DNA from: Lachnospiraceae bacterium | GTDB taxonomy: Bacteria > Bacillota > Clostridia > Lachnospirales > Lachnospiraceae | DNA length: 64,000 bases | Assembly (NCBI GenBank): GCA_024684215.1 | Contig: JAIKXH010000009.1 | Coordinates: forward strand, 1 to 64,000 | Reading direction: 5' to 3' | Shown: positions 43,910 through 52,795 of the stretch, piece by piece | Numbering within the stretch: the stretch's first letter is position 1 | Layout of the letters: each line of letters begins with the position of its first letter | Notes under the pieces: generated by a model | The model's database searches: none | The model's input: only the letters and a program-made list of their open reading frames with translations | What the model was told of the DNA's origin: nothing | Program-made: the position numbers and the translations under genes

Positions 43910-44791
43910 TTATTGGTCGGGGTCCATAATCTTTGTAAGTTTTGCAGCCACATCGGCCTTCATTACTCCCATGATTTTGCCTCTGTCTTCAGCACTCATG
44001 GCCTGGAGAATTTTAGCAGCAAGTTTAAGTCCATCGGCATCTGTCATACTCTCAAATATTCCCGCAGCCTGCTTGGGTTTCATCGAAGAATAAGCAAGAG
44101 CATATGCCTGTATTTCCTGATCGGCTTCAAGCTGAGCTACAACCTGTTTATACAGATATTCTGCCGTAGTAGGATCCATTTGCTCGTAGTATTTTTTGTA
44201 TTCTTCGGCTCCCGGACCGTTTTCGGCATAGATAACCTCTTCATAGAATTCGTTTCTGATACGCTGGAATTCAACCTGCATCTTTTCGAATTCCTTAAGC
44301 CTCGCGACCTCCGCGGTAAGTGTAGCGATTTGTTCATCTTTTGCAGAATTTGAAGTCTGAAGTGAGTCGAGCTGCATCTCAAGCACAGCAATCTGATTTA
44401 CCGCGTCCTCAAGTGAACTGTATCCGCCGTAACTGTCGGGATCGTTGGTAATGCTGTTTGCTCCTTTGGGAAGTATGGCATTTAAAACCGGGACGTCCTT
44501 CAAAATAGGCGTAAGAACGGTGCTTCCAAATCCGCCGACATCAAGCTTGATAACTACCACTACAACAGCCAGCCATAAAACGACAATAAAAACCGTGGCA
44601 AGAAAAGTAACAAATCCGTTACCGTCCTTGTCTTCTTCCAAAGCCTCCTCCTGCTTTGCAATCTCTTTTGCACGCTTTTTCGCTTCAGCTTTGGATTTGG
44701 CCTGTTCTTTCTTAAGTTGTTTCTTTTCGTTTTCGAGTTTTTTACGCTCTTCTGCCGCCGCTCTTTCTTCGGGCGTCATTTCCTTTGCCAT
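43910..44791 (-). CDS. MotE-like protein with MgtE intracellular N domain
   Basis: A 293-aa protein: a charged, Lys/Glu-rich N-terminal coiled coil (about residues 1-55), one membrane segment (about 62-85), a second coiled coil (about 130-180) and a C-terminal MgtE-N-type domain with ALAYSSMKPKQAAGIFESM and GLKLAAKILQAMSAEDRGKIM. This matches MotE/FlbB proteins, which link to the stator or basal body. It lies between fliJ and fliK. Confidence 0.85.
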   Translation of the reverse strand: MAKEMTPEERAAAEERKKLENEKKQLKKEQAKSKAEAKKRAKEIAKQEEALEEDKDGNGFVTFLATVFIVVLWLAVVVVVIKLDVGGFGSTVLTPILKDVPVLNAILPKGANSITNDPDSYGGYSSLEDAVNQIAVLEMQLDSLQTSNSAKDEQIATLTAEVARLKEFEKMQVEFQRIRNEFYEEVIYAENGPGAEEYKKYYEQMDPTTAEYLYKQVVAQLEADQEIQAYALAYSSMKPKQAAGIFESMTDADGLKLAAKILQAMSAEDRGKIMGVMKADVAAKLTKIMDPDQ

Positions 44792-44814
44792 CTTAAGATT
44801 CCTTATATGTTAAA

Positions 44815-45267
44815 TCAATTGTTTTTTAACTTCTGTCCGTGGACATAACTGGTAAGTTCATCCACCATTTTGCCTTCGGCACGGTTTTCCTCGGCAACAT
44901 ACTCTGCAAAAGCTTTTTCCCTTAGCTTTTCGTAGGTCTTTCTCTCCATCACGGCCTCGGCCATTTTTTCTCTGGCCTTTTCAAGTTCAATCTCCGCCAG
45001 CCTTATGGCTTCCTTTTGATCCGTAATACGGTTGTCAGTCTGCATTCTTGCAAGGCTGTTGTCATCGATGTCCCTGAAATCAAGCATACCGGATAAAAGC
45101 TTTACAGCCTCATCTTCTAATGCATCCTTTTTTTTATAAAGCTCTTCGAGCTTTTTTTCTTCGTCATCAAGCCTGGCGGAAGCAGCGGAAAAATCCTGTT
45201 TTGCCTGTGTCTCAAGCTTTTGCTTTATATCTAGCACATTCTGCAAACTAAATTTGAATCTCGCCAT
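44815..45267 (-). CDS. fliJ: Flagellar export chaperone FliJ
   Basis: A 150-aa coiled-coil protein that joins the FliI ATPase hexamer to the FlhA ring. It starts MARFKFSLQNVLDIKQKLE, the usual FliJ opening, and is almost entirely helical. Its ATG overlaps the fliI stop codon by one base. Confidence 0.92.
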   Translation of the reverse strand: MARFKFSLQNVLDIKQKLETQAKQDFSAASARLDDEEKKLEELYKKKDALEDEAVKLLSGMLDFRDIDDNSLARMQTDNRITDQKEAIRLAEIELEKAREKMAEAVMERKTYEKLREKAFAEYVAEENRAEGKMVDELTSYVHGQKLKNN

Positions 45268-46592
45268 TATTCTTCAAATAATTCCTCGAGCATTTTTACG
45301 CTTTCCTCAAAGGTATATTTCTCGTCGGTCTCCTGACATAAAAATTCATTTACCGCATCAATTTTTGAGATTGCGTAATCAATCTTCGGATTTGATCCGT
45401 TTTTATATGCACCTATATTGATAAGGTCTTCAGCCTCATTGTATGTGGCAAGAACGGTTTTTAATTTTCCGGCAAAGACCTTATGTTCTTTGTCCGCGAT
45501 CATACTCATGCATCTTGAAATACTCTGCAAAACATCTATGGCAGGATAATGGTTTTTATGCCCCAACTTTCTGTCTAACATGATATGTCCGTCCAGAATA
45601 CTTCTTGCCGTATCGGTTATCGGCTCATTAAAATCATCTCCGTCTACAAGGACGGTGTAGAGTCCGGTAATGGAGCCTTTATCATTTCGTCCTGCTCTTT
45701 CAAGGAGCTTAGGCATCTCGGAATAAACACTCGGCGGATATCCTCTTGTAACCGGTGGTTCGCCACTGGCAAGTCCTATTTCTCTTTGAGCCATTGAAAA
45801 ACGCGTAAGCGAATCCATCATAAGCAGTACATCGCGTCCTCTGTCTCTGAAGTATTCAGCAATCGCAGTAGCTGTCATAGCGGCTTTTTTTCTCTCGAGA
45901 GCCGGTCTGTCAGATGTTGCAACAACCACAACACTCCTCTTCATGCCCTCTTCGCCAAGGTCTCTTTCTATAAACTCTCTGACCTCTCTGCCACGCTCTC
46001 CGATAAGAGCAATAACATTAATATCTGCCTTTGTATTTCTGGCAAACATACCCATAAGAGTAGATTTTCCGACACCAGATCCGGCAAATATTCCTATTCG
46101 CTGGCCCTTGCCAATGGTTATAAGTCCGTCAACTGCTTTGACTCCGAGAGGCAGAACCTCATCGATAATCTCTCTTTTAAGCGGATCCGGAGCAAGTGCA
46201 TCCACCGGGTAATATATGCCTTCTTCAACAATACTTCCGTCCGAAGGAATTCCCAAACCGTTTAATGTTTTTCCGAGTAAAGAATCGGAAACGGCAACAC
46301 GAAGCGGATATCCGGTATTTTCAACGATACTTCCGAGTCCTATACCGTCAGTCTGGTCGTAAGGCATGAGAAGAGTTTTTTTATCCCTGAATCCGACCAC
46401 CTCAGCCATTATAGGCTTAAGCATGGTTCCGTCCTCATCCTCGGGCTTTATGATACATAAATCCCCAAGTTTGGCATCGGGTCCGGCCGACTCAATGGTA
46501 AGTCCAACCACATTGACAACTTTTCCTTTTTTCAGGAAATAGTTCATGTCTTTGGCTTTATTATATTTTTTTAAATCTAAGCCACTTGCCAT
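45267..46592 (-). CDS. fliI: Flagellum-specific ATPase FliI
   Basis: A 441-aa F1-beta-like ATPase energising flagellar export. The Walker A motif is GIFAGSGVGKSTLMG (about residues 169-183), followed by GERGREVREFIE, Walker B VLLMMDSLTRFSMAQRE and the PPVTRGYPPSVYSEMP segment. Length is normal. It lies between fliH and fliJ. Confidence 0.97.
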   Translation of the reverse strand: MASGLDLKKYNKAKDMNYFLKKGKVVNVVGLTIESAGPDAKLGDLCIIKPEDEDGTMLKPIMAEVVGFRDKKTLLMPYDQTDGIGLGSIVENTGYPLRVAVSDSLLGKTLNGLGIPSDGSIVEEGIYYPVDALAPDPLKREIIDEVLPLGVKAVDGLITIGKGQRIGIFAGSGVGKSTLMGMFARNTKADINVIALIGERGREVREFIERDLGEEGMKRSVVVVATSDRPALERKKAAMTATAIAEYFRDRGRDVLLMMDSLTRFSMAQREIGLASGEPPVTRGYPPSVYSEMPKLLERAGRNDKGSITGLYTVLVDGDDFNEPITDTARSILDGHIMLDRKLGHKNHYPAIDVLQSISRCMSMIADKEHKVFAGKLKTVLATYNEAEDLINIGAYKNGSNPKIDYAISKIDAVNEFLCQETDEKYTFEESVKMLEELFEE

Positions 46593-46605
46593 TATGCACC
46601 GTAAA

Positions 46606-47580
46606 CTATTCGATATTTTTCTCGTAAGAAAGAATCTTTAATTTATTTGATAATTCAGTAAGTTCCGTGTCAACACCACAATCAAAAATTCCGCCGTCGG
46701 TCTCTATAAAGCATTCATTTTTCCCAAGGCTCATATCCTCTATGACCTCAACTATAGAGTCCGGCAAAGTAGCTGCCTCTTCCAATATTTTTTTCTGCAT
46801 ATTTACGAATGCGGCATCATCAGAAGATACATGTATCAGATAACTTTTAGTACTCTCAATCTTTCTCATGGTGTTTTCTATCAAATGCAAGAGTATCTCT
46901 CTGTTATTTGAAAGGTCGATATTAAAAATATGCTGATAAACATCGGTTATTGTGTCGACAAGCTCCGATTCCATCTCTTCAAGCTTTTGTCCGTATAAGC
47001 TCTCAAGCTCTTTTGCTTTAGCGTCAAGCTCGGCTTTTTTTTGTTCATATTCAAGGCTTGCTTTTTCAAATCCTTCGTTATATCCGCGTTCATTGGCTTC
47101 CGCATATATGCCGTCGGCATCCCTGCCGGCCTTTTCGGTCGCTTCGTCGATTATCTGTTTGGCCTTTATCTGAGCATCTTCAATGATTGAAGCAGCTTCT
47201 CTGTTTGCTTTTTCAATAAACTCTGCAGATCCGTTTCTGACACCTGTATGAGCCGCGCTTTGATGCGCTCCCTCACCGGCATCGCCGTAAACGCCTTCAG
47301 GGTTTTCAGAATTCTCATTCCCATCAGGATCGTACAAGGGCTGTCCGTCATCCGCAAAAAGTCCCTCGGTAAAGGAATCGCCTTCCGCTCCTTCGCCAAG
47401 TACTTCACCGTCAGGGTCTATTACTTCAGCATTTAAGCCTGCGACAAAGTTTTCCTGAGCTTTTCTTTGCTCCTCTTCGCGCATCTTTTCGAGCTTTAAC
47501 TCCATAAGCGCGTTCATATCGATGACGCGCTTATCCTTATTGCTGATATTCACATAAGATGTTTTCAAAAGATTAGGCAA
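46606..47580 (-). CDS. fliH: Flagellar assembly protein FliH
   Basis: A 324-aa regulator of FliI. The N-terminal part is acidic and disordered (about residues 30-115). The middle is a long Glu/Ala/Lys coiled coil (about 120-205) and the C-terminal part is the VATPase-E-like domain (about 210-320). The TTG at 47580 overlaps the fliG stop region and follows GGAGG in fliG's end, indicating coupling. It is longer than the usual 220-280 aa because of the N-terminal extension. Confidence 0.88.
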   Translation of the reverse strand: MPNLLKTSYVNISNKDKRVIDMNALMELKLEKMREEEQRKAQENFVAGLNAEVIDPDGEVLGEGAEGDSFTEGLFADDGQPLYDPDGNENSENPEGVYGDAGEGAHQSAAHTGVRNGSAEFIEKANREAASIIEDAQIKAKQIIDEATEKAGRDADGIYAEANERGYNEGFEKASLEYEQKKAELDAKAKELESLYGQKLEEMESELVDTITDVYQHIFNIDLSNNREILLHLIENTMRKIESTKSYLIHVSSDDAAFVNMQKKILEEAATLPDSIVEVIEDMSLGKNECFIETDGGIFDCGVDTELTELSNKLKILSYEKNIE

Positions 47581-48589
47581 TTATCTCGTCGCCTCCGCCT
47601 CTGGAAATAATAATCTCGCCGGCATCCTCCAGCTTTCTTATGATGTTTACTATCTTCTGCTGCGCCTCTTCTACGTCCTTCATACGCACAGGCCCCATGA
47701 ATTCCATATCCTCTCTGATCATGGTTGCAAGACGTTTTGAAAGGTTGTTGAAGATAGCCGTCTGAACCTGTTCATTGGCACCCTTAAGCGCAATACCCAA
47801 GTCGTTGTTGTCGACGTCTCGAAGCACACGCTGAATTGACTTGTCGTCGAGAAGAAGGATATCTTCGAATACAAACATCTTCTTTCTGATCTCGTCAGCA
47901 AGCTCGGGCTCTTCGATTTCGAGGGACTCCATGATATGCTTCTCTGTACCACGGTCAACAGAGTTGAGGATTTCAACAACAGAATCAACACCTCCGATAA
48001 TGGTGTAATCCTGGTTAACAAGTGAAGCAAGCTTGGATTCGAGCACTTTCTCGACCTCCTTTATGATATCGGGGCTGGTTCTGTCCATAACCGCAATACG
48101 CTTTGCAACATCTGCCTGTCTGTCAGGGGCAAGAGCGGCAATAATCTGTCCGGCCTGCTGAGCTGACAGGTACGAAAGGATAAGAGCGATAGTCTGTGGA
48201 TGCTCATCCTGAATAAAGTTAATAAGCTGTGATGCATCGGTCTTACGAACAAACTCAAAGGGCTTAACCTGCAAGGATGCGGTAAGTCTTCCGATAACCT
48301 CCATAGCCTTGTCGCTTCCGAGTGCATTTTCGAGGAGTTCCTTTGCGTAGTTAATACCACCTTCGGCAATATACTGCTGAGCAAGGCAGACCTCGTAAAA
48401 TTCATTTATAACATCCTCTTTTACCTGGGGCGTAACGCTTCTGGTGTTGGCGATCTCAAGAGTAAGCTCTTCAATCTCCTCTTCTTTTAAATGCTTGAAT
48501 ATTCCCGCACTTCGCTCCGGTCCAAGAACTATGAGCAGTATAGCCGCTTTTTGTAATCCTGAAATTGATGAATCAGACCCTCTAGCCAT
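47573..48589 (-). CDS. fliG: Flagellar motor switch protein FliG
   Basis: A 338-aa rotor protein contacting MotA. It has the N-terminal GLQKAAILLIVLG segment, the EHPQTIALILSYL motif of the middle domain and the charged C-terminal torque helix (DDKSIQRVLRDVDNNDLGIALKG). Length is normal. It lies between fliF and fliH. Confidence 0.97.
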   Translation of the reverse strand: MARGSDSSISGLQKAAILLIVLGPERSAGIFKHLKEEEIEELTLEIANTRSVTPQVKEDVINEFYEVCLAQQYIAEGGINYAKELLENALGSDKAMEVIGRLTASLQVKPFEFVRKTDASQLINFIQDEHPQTIALILSYLSAQQAGQIIAALAPDRQADVAKRIAVMDRTSPDIIKEVEKVLESKLASLVNQDYTIIGGVDSVVEILNSVDRGTEKHIMESLEIEEPELADEIRKKMFVFEDILLLDDKSIQRVLRDVDNNDLGIALKGANEQVQTAIFNNLSKRLATMIREDMEFMGPVRMKDVEEAQQKIVNIIRKLEDAGEIIISRGGGDEIIA

Positions 48590-48604
48590 GATTTCTCCTT
48601 TTTA

Positions 48605-50200
48605 TTACCATTCGTCGGTAAGCCAGTTTCTAAGTAGTATCGCCGCAGCCTCGGGATTGTCATCCACGAATTTTTCAACCATCTTTCTGGTCTCGGACTT
48701 AGTCTCAACATCGATATCCTCGATGGTCTCTTCAGGAGTAGACTGCAAAATACTCTCCACAGAAAGCTCTGCCTCCTGGGGCTCTTCTTTCTTTACCGCC
48801 ATGCTCCTCAAAACAACTACCACAAGGAGGATAAGTATAAGCAGGAAAAGGGCAACGCTAAGAACTGTTGTCCAGCTAACCGCAAGACTTTCCTTGTCGT
48901 AGAAAAGAGGCGACTCATAGGCAACAATGGTTATATTTTCCTTAGGAACTCCCGTAGCGGTCGAAACCATACGGTAAAATTCTTCATCCACTTCAAGTTT
49001 TGTATCTTTGGCATTGGCGAGTTTATACTCATCCCATGAAATTCCATCCAGAAGTCCCATAGTCTTTGCGTCGGCCTCAGTAAGTTCCTTAAAGGAAATA
49101 GCCGCTATGGAAAGAGATGATTTGCCGTAGTCAATTGCTCCCGCAGGAATAACTGCATATCTTGAGTGCTCATTGGGGAGATAATCGCTTACAGTCTCCG
49201 CACTCGATGATTCACTGTTGGACGCATCCTGATATACATAGGTCTGACCTTCGCCGTTAGAATCCGTTCCGGGTACTCCTGCCACGCCGTTTGAGGATTC
49301 GGATTCATAAGTCTCCTGATGCGAGAGATAACCTTCGGTTCTGTCTCCGGTAACAGAATACTCCTTTACTGTGTCCTCATAATTTGAATAGTCCATATCA
49401 AGGTGGCTTGTAACTTCGATATTGTTATACTGATTGGTACCGTATAATACCTTTTTAACCTGATTTGAAATATAAGACTCTGCGGTGTTTTGAAGTTCCT
49501 GCATGGAATTTGCAATTCCCGCGGTGGTATAATCATCACCGCCGACAAAAAGCATAGTTCCGTCACCGTCAAGAATCGTTATATTCGAGGTAGTCTCATT
49601 TCCAAGGCATGTCGCAACAGCTTTTGCTATTCCCTGGGCGCTTGAGGAATTAAAACTGCTATCCGTATCAAGCTGAATGTAAGCTGAAGACTCCTGCTGT
49701 TGTGAGAGGAGTGTTCCGACATCATTTGGAACGTGGATCTTTACCTTTACGCCTTTGACACCGTCTATGGTCTTTATCATATTGACTATTCCGGTCTCGT
49801 CATAATACTGGTAGCTTCTCTGTCTGTCCAATGTAGTCGTTGAAAGTGATGAGCTCTGTGCATCGGAGAGTGAGAATGTCTCGGGAACATATCCACTGCT
49901 TGCAATCGCAAGCTCTGCAGAGGAAAGATCCTCATTCTTTACGCTGATAACGAGGGCGTTGGAAGAAATCTGATACTCAATTCCGGCATCCTCCAAAATC
50001 TTAGTTACTTCAGAGGATTCCTTTGTAGTTTCAGAGATACGTATAGTGGTATATTTCGGCTTTGTAACCACTGTTAAAATGACAACAAAGACAACTATCG
50101 CCACAACCGCAAGGAAGATAATAATTGCCCTTTGTCTGTTGGTGAATTTAAGCCACCACTCTTTTATTCTGTTTAATATATTCCGTAACCACTCCGGCAT
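48605..50200 (-). CDS. fliF: Flagellar MS-ring protein FliF
   Basis: A 531-aa MS-ring protein with two membrane segments (about residues 24-45 and 444-465), YscJ-like ring-building domains (about 45-220), and a C-terminal cytoplasmic FliG-binding tail (ending DNPEAAAILLRNWLTDEW). The ATG follows AAGGAGGATTATTCC. It lies downstream of fliE. Confidence 0.96.
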   Translation of the reverse strand: MPEWLRNILNRIKEWWLKFTNRQRAIIIFLAVVAIVVFVVILTVVTKPKYTTIRISETTKESSEVTKILEDAGIEYQISSNALVISVKNEDLSSAELAIASSGYVPETFSLSDAQSSSLSTTTLDRQRSYQYYDETGIVNMIKTIDGVKGVKVKIHVPNDVGTLLSQQQESSAYIQLDTDSSFNSSSAQGIAKAVATCLGNETTSNITILDGDGTMLFVGGDDYTTAGIANSMQELQNTAESYISNQVKKVLYGTNQYNNIEVTSHLDMDYSNYEDTVKEYSVTGDRTEGYLSHQETYESESSNGVAGVPGTDSNGEGQTYVYQDASNSESSSAETVSDYLPNEHSRYAVIPAGAIDYGKSSLSIAAISFKELTEADAKTMGLLDGISWDEYKLANAKDTKLEVDEEFYRMVSTATGVPKENITIVAYESPLFYDKESLAVSWTTVLSVALFLLILILLVVVVLRSMAVKKEEPQEAELSVESILQSTPEETIEDIDVETKSETRKMVEKFVDDNPEAAAILLRNWLTDEW

Positions 50201-50309
50201 TGGAATAATCCTCCTTAAACGACTTTACTTGATAAAAGACTAAGTTTTAATCTGTATTGTTTATAGCTCTATATAGATATCTATATATTTATTACGGCTT
50301 TATGGTACT

Positions 50310-50642
50310 TTAAATCTGTATCTGCATAAGTTCCTTGTATGCATCGAGCACTCTGTCCCTGATGGCCACGGTATACTGTAATGCCGTCGAAGCCTTTTCA
50401 AGTGCGATCGTAAGATCGTGGGTGGAATCGCTCTCTCCCAATGCAAAAAGGATCTCCTGGTTTTCGGCATCCGAAAGATAGCTGTTTGTACGGGTAATAT
50501 TATTGATAGCACTGTTTAGTGCCGCCTCAAACATGGTCCCGTCTGCAGCCTGTCCGGTCTGCTGTCCCAATCCCTTTACATTTGTGAGTTTTGTAACATC
50601 ATTTGTAGCGCCCGTCATGGCGCGAACCATTGCTGCGTTCAT
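50310..50642 (-). CDS. fliE: Flagellar hook-basal body protein FliE
   Basis: A 110-aa basal-body protein joining the MS ring to the rod. The C-terminal family motif is LTIALEKASTALQYTVAIRD followed by VLDAYKELMQIQI. It lies 17 bp after flgC. The 109-bp gap to fliF contains a perfect AT-rich palindrome near 50272. Confidence 0.95.
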   Translation of the reverse strand: MNAAMVRAMTGATNDVTKLTNVKGLGQQTGQAADGTMFEAALNSAINNITRTNSYLSDAENQEILFALGESDSTHDLTIALEKASTALQYTVAIRDRVLDAYKELMQIQI

Positions 50643-50659
50643 AATTTACCTCGCTAACA

Positions 50660-51109
50660 TTACTGACCGAGCTCTAATCCCTGCTGTGCCATGGATTTGC
50701 TTGCGTTAAAAGCGGTGGCATTTGCCTCATACGAGCGTGATGCATCAATGAGGTTTGTCATCTCTGTAATGATATTGACATTGGGATAAGTAACATAACC
50801 GTTCTCATCTGCGTCGGGATTTGAAGGATCGTATACCATATTCATCTCGGTAACATTGTCCTCCATAACCTTAGCAACTTTAACACCCTTCCCGGCATAG
50901 TTTTTGGAGATGCTGCCCAAAACATGGCTGAATGAATCGCTGTTTCTTACGCCCTTCTCCTCAAAAACAACTACCTTTCTCCTGTAGGGATCACCGTTTT
51001 CGGTGCGTGTAGTATTGGCATTGGCTACATTCTCCGCAATGATATCCATGCGGTATCTTTGTGCGGTAAGTCCCGATGCACTTGTATCAAATGAAGTAAA
51101 CATACTCAT
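50660..51109 (-). CDS. flgC: Flagellar proximal rod protein FlgC
   Basis: A 149-aa rod protein. N-terminal motif SGLTAQRYRMDIIAENVANANT and C-terminal motif NLIDASRSYEANATAFNASK are the axial-protein signatures. The ATG at 51109 follows GGAGG with good spacing; a longer reading is not supported. It lies between flgB and fliE. Confidence 0.96.
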   Translation of the reverse strand: MSMFTSFDTSASGLTAQRYRMDIIAENVANANTTRTENGDPYRRKVVVFEEKGVRNSDSFSHVLGSISKNYAGKGVKVAKVMEDNVTEMNMVYDPSNPDADENGYVTYPNVNIITEMTNLIDASRSYEANATAFNASKSMAQQGLELGQ

Positions 51110-51161
51110 GATTATTTCCTCCGTCCGTTTAAAGACAATCAAAGCATTTCAAAGTAATAAA

Positions 51162-51554
51162 CTACTTTCTCATTGCTGTCTGAAGGTTCTGGAACTCCAT
51201 AGTGATGCTCTTTATAAGTCCCTGATATTTTAACTGGTTTTGAGCCAGATATACGTTTTCGTTTTCAATATCCACATTATTGCCGTCAAGCCTGTAGGAA
51301 AAATTGGATGCATCGGTGTATGTACCCACTCTTAGGTGAGATAAATTGGCGCGGGCCACCTTCGTGTCAGTGTCCACCAAAACATTGTTTCCAAGCTCCC
51401 TTGCGAGTACAGACTCAAAGTCCACATCCTGACGCTTATAATTGGGTGTGTCAACATTGGCGATATTATTGGCTATAGCTTCATTGCGGAGCCATGAGGC
51501 ATCGGCTGCCTTCTCCAAAACGTTAATATAATCAAATGCGTTAGTACCGATCAT
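51162..51554 (-). CDS. flgB: Flagellar proximal rod protein FlgB
   Basis: A 130-aa rod protein and first gene of the flagellar operon. The motif RNEAIANNIANVDTPNYKRQ and the C-terminal coiled segment LKYQGLIKSITMEFQNL are typical. The ATG at 51554 matches the family start and follows GGAAAGGGA; a reading 16 codons longer is not supported. Confidence 0.96.
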   Translation of the reverse strand: MIGTNAFDYINVLEKAADASWLRNEAIANNIANVDTPNYKRQDVDFESVLARELGNNVLVDTDTKVARANLSHLRVGTYTDASNFSYRLDGNNVDIENENVYLAQNQLKYQGLIKSITMEFQNLQTAMRK

Positions 51555-51607
51555 AGTTCCCTTTCCGTGTATAAAACACTCATTTTTGCCCACTGAACCC
51601 AATATAT

Positions 51608-51632
51608 GTGTTATACAGTAACACTATAACAC
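51608..51632. promoter_or_regulatory. Palindrome overlapping the flagellar operon -10 box
   Basis: Perfect 8-bp inverted repeat GTGTTATA and TATAACAC with a 9-bp spacer, covering the -10 box and start region of the flgB promoter. This is a plausible operator for a dimeric regulator, but no factor is identified. Confidence 0.55.
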
Positions 51633-51651
51633 AACATTTTGTAAAACACAA
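51623..51651 (-). promoter_or_regulatory. Sigma-A promoter of the flagellar operon
   Basis: Minus strand TTGTGT (51646-51651), 17-bp spacer and TATAGT (51623-51628), about 70 bp upstream of the flgB ATG. An ATGTTGTGTT direct repeat overlaps the -35 region. Confidence 0.7.
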
Positions 51652-51667
51652 CATATGGTATAAGAAC

Positions 51668-51723
51668 AAAAAAGGTTTCCACATAATGCACAAAATCCAT
51701 TCGTGCTTAAGGGAAACCTTTAA
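51668..51723 (-). terminator. Rho-independent terminator after codY
   Basis: Ten-bp stem AAAGGTTTCC/GGAAACCTTT with an internal GCAC/GTGC hairpin in the loop, followed by a T-run on the minus strand. It separates codY from the flagellar operon. Confidence 0.88.
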
Positions 51724-51794
51724 ATCCTTTTAGTATAAAATTAATAATCAGGATAGAAAAAATTGCGCTTTAAAATCGTTTTTTAATTATCCTG

Positions 51795-52577
51795 TCAGCT
51801 CATAGTCCTTCTGAGCTGTTCTATCTCGTCAAATACAACATCATTTAAGACTTTAATGTATGTGCCCTTCATTCCCGAAGACCTTGATTCTATAACTCCG
51901 GCACTCTCAAATTTACGAAGTGCATTTACGATTACAGATCTTGTGATTCCGACCTTGTCGGCAATCTTGCTGGCTACAAGGACACCTTCGGTTCCGCCAA
52001 GCTCATCAAAAATATGAACTATAGCTTCAACCTCCGAATAGGAAAGCGTACTTATTGCAGATTTAACAACGGCAATCTTTCTCGACTCTTCGGCGTTTTC
52101 CTCGTTTACAGAGCGAAGCATCTCAAGTCCCACAACAGTGGTACCGTACTCGCAAAGAATGATATCATCAATATCGTACTGTTTCTCATTCTTGTAAATA
52201 AACAGTGTTCCAAGACGCTCTCCCGCGATCTCTATCGGTGTGATAATAGCCTGAAACTTTGCGGTATCAACCTTTTCGAATCCGAGTGTTGCGAGATTGA
52301 CATTTTCCTTGGTCGAAAGGATACCCAGGAATCTCTCATTTAACATAGGGTCTATAAACTCGCCCACCTTGCCGGGTAAGAGCTCGTTAATAACTTCGAT
52401 TCCGTCGCAAAATCCCACACCTAAAACTTTACCTTTACGGCTTATAACCAATATATCGGATGCAAGTATCTCTTTCATTACATCACATATATCATTAAAA
52501 ACAACTTTACTTGTATTGTTGTTATGAAGAAGCTTTCCAATCTTTCTGGTTTTATCAAGCAATGATACACTACCCAT
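51795..52577 (-). CDS. codY: GTP-sensing global repressor CodY
   Basis: A 260-aa regulator that senses GTP and branched-chain amino acids and represses nutrient-limitation genes. The N-terminal GAF domain (about residues 1-155) is followed by the C-terminal winged helix with VGITRSVIVNALRKFESAGVIE. I chose the ATG at 52577 after TTGGAGG; a longer reading runs through that site. It sits between topA and the flagellar operon, as in Bacillus and many Clostridia. A CodY box lies just upstream of its promoter. Confidence 0.97.
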   Translation of the reverse strand: MGSVSLLDKTRKIGKLLHNNNTSKVVFNDICDVMKEILASDILVISRKGKVLGVGFCDGIEVINELLPGKVGEFIDPMLNERFLGILSTKENVNLATLGFEKVDTAKFQAIITPIEIAGERLGTLFIYKNEKQYDIDDIILCEYGTTVVGLEMLRSVNEENAEESRKIAVVKSAISTLSYSEVEAIVHIFDELGGTEGVLVASKIADKVGITRSVIVNALRKFESAGVIESRSSGMKGTYIKVLNDVVFDEIEQLRRTMS

Positions 52578-52630
52578 TTGTACCTCCAACTATCAATAAC
52601 AAATCGGTCTATAGTCTACAAGTTGTGTAT

Positions 52631-52659
52631 AGTATATCACGTTTTCTCGCAACATTCAA
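52631..52659 (-). promoter_or_regulatory. Sigma-A promoter of codY
   Basis: Minus strand TTGAAT (52654-52659), 17-bp spacer, TATACT (52631-52636). The ATG is about 47 bp downstream of the expected start site. Confidence 0.8.
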
Positions 52660-52662
52660 TTG

Positions 52663-52677
52663 AATTATCTGAAAATT
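52663..52677 (-). promoter_or_regulatory. CodY box upstream of codY
   Basis: AATTTTCAGATAATT on the minus strand matches the CodY consensus AATTTTCWGAAAATT at 14 of 15 positions. It lies 3 bp upstream of the codY -35 box, supporting autoregulation. Confidence 0.75.
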
Positions 52678-52795
52678 TAATACAAGTGCCTGAATTATTA
52701 TTCAAATTCTATATAATATACAAGATTTCAAACTGTTTATATCTCATATTACCGACATTATTATCGAATACGCTCGAGCTTGATTAAAAAGGCTC

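Noticed and set aside
50268-50292. AT palindrome in the fliE-fliF gap as a promoter or operator
   Set aside because: It is low-complexity AT sequence without a -35 partner or T-run; chance is a fair explanation.
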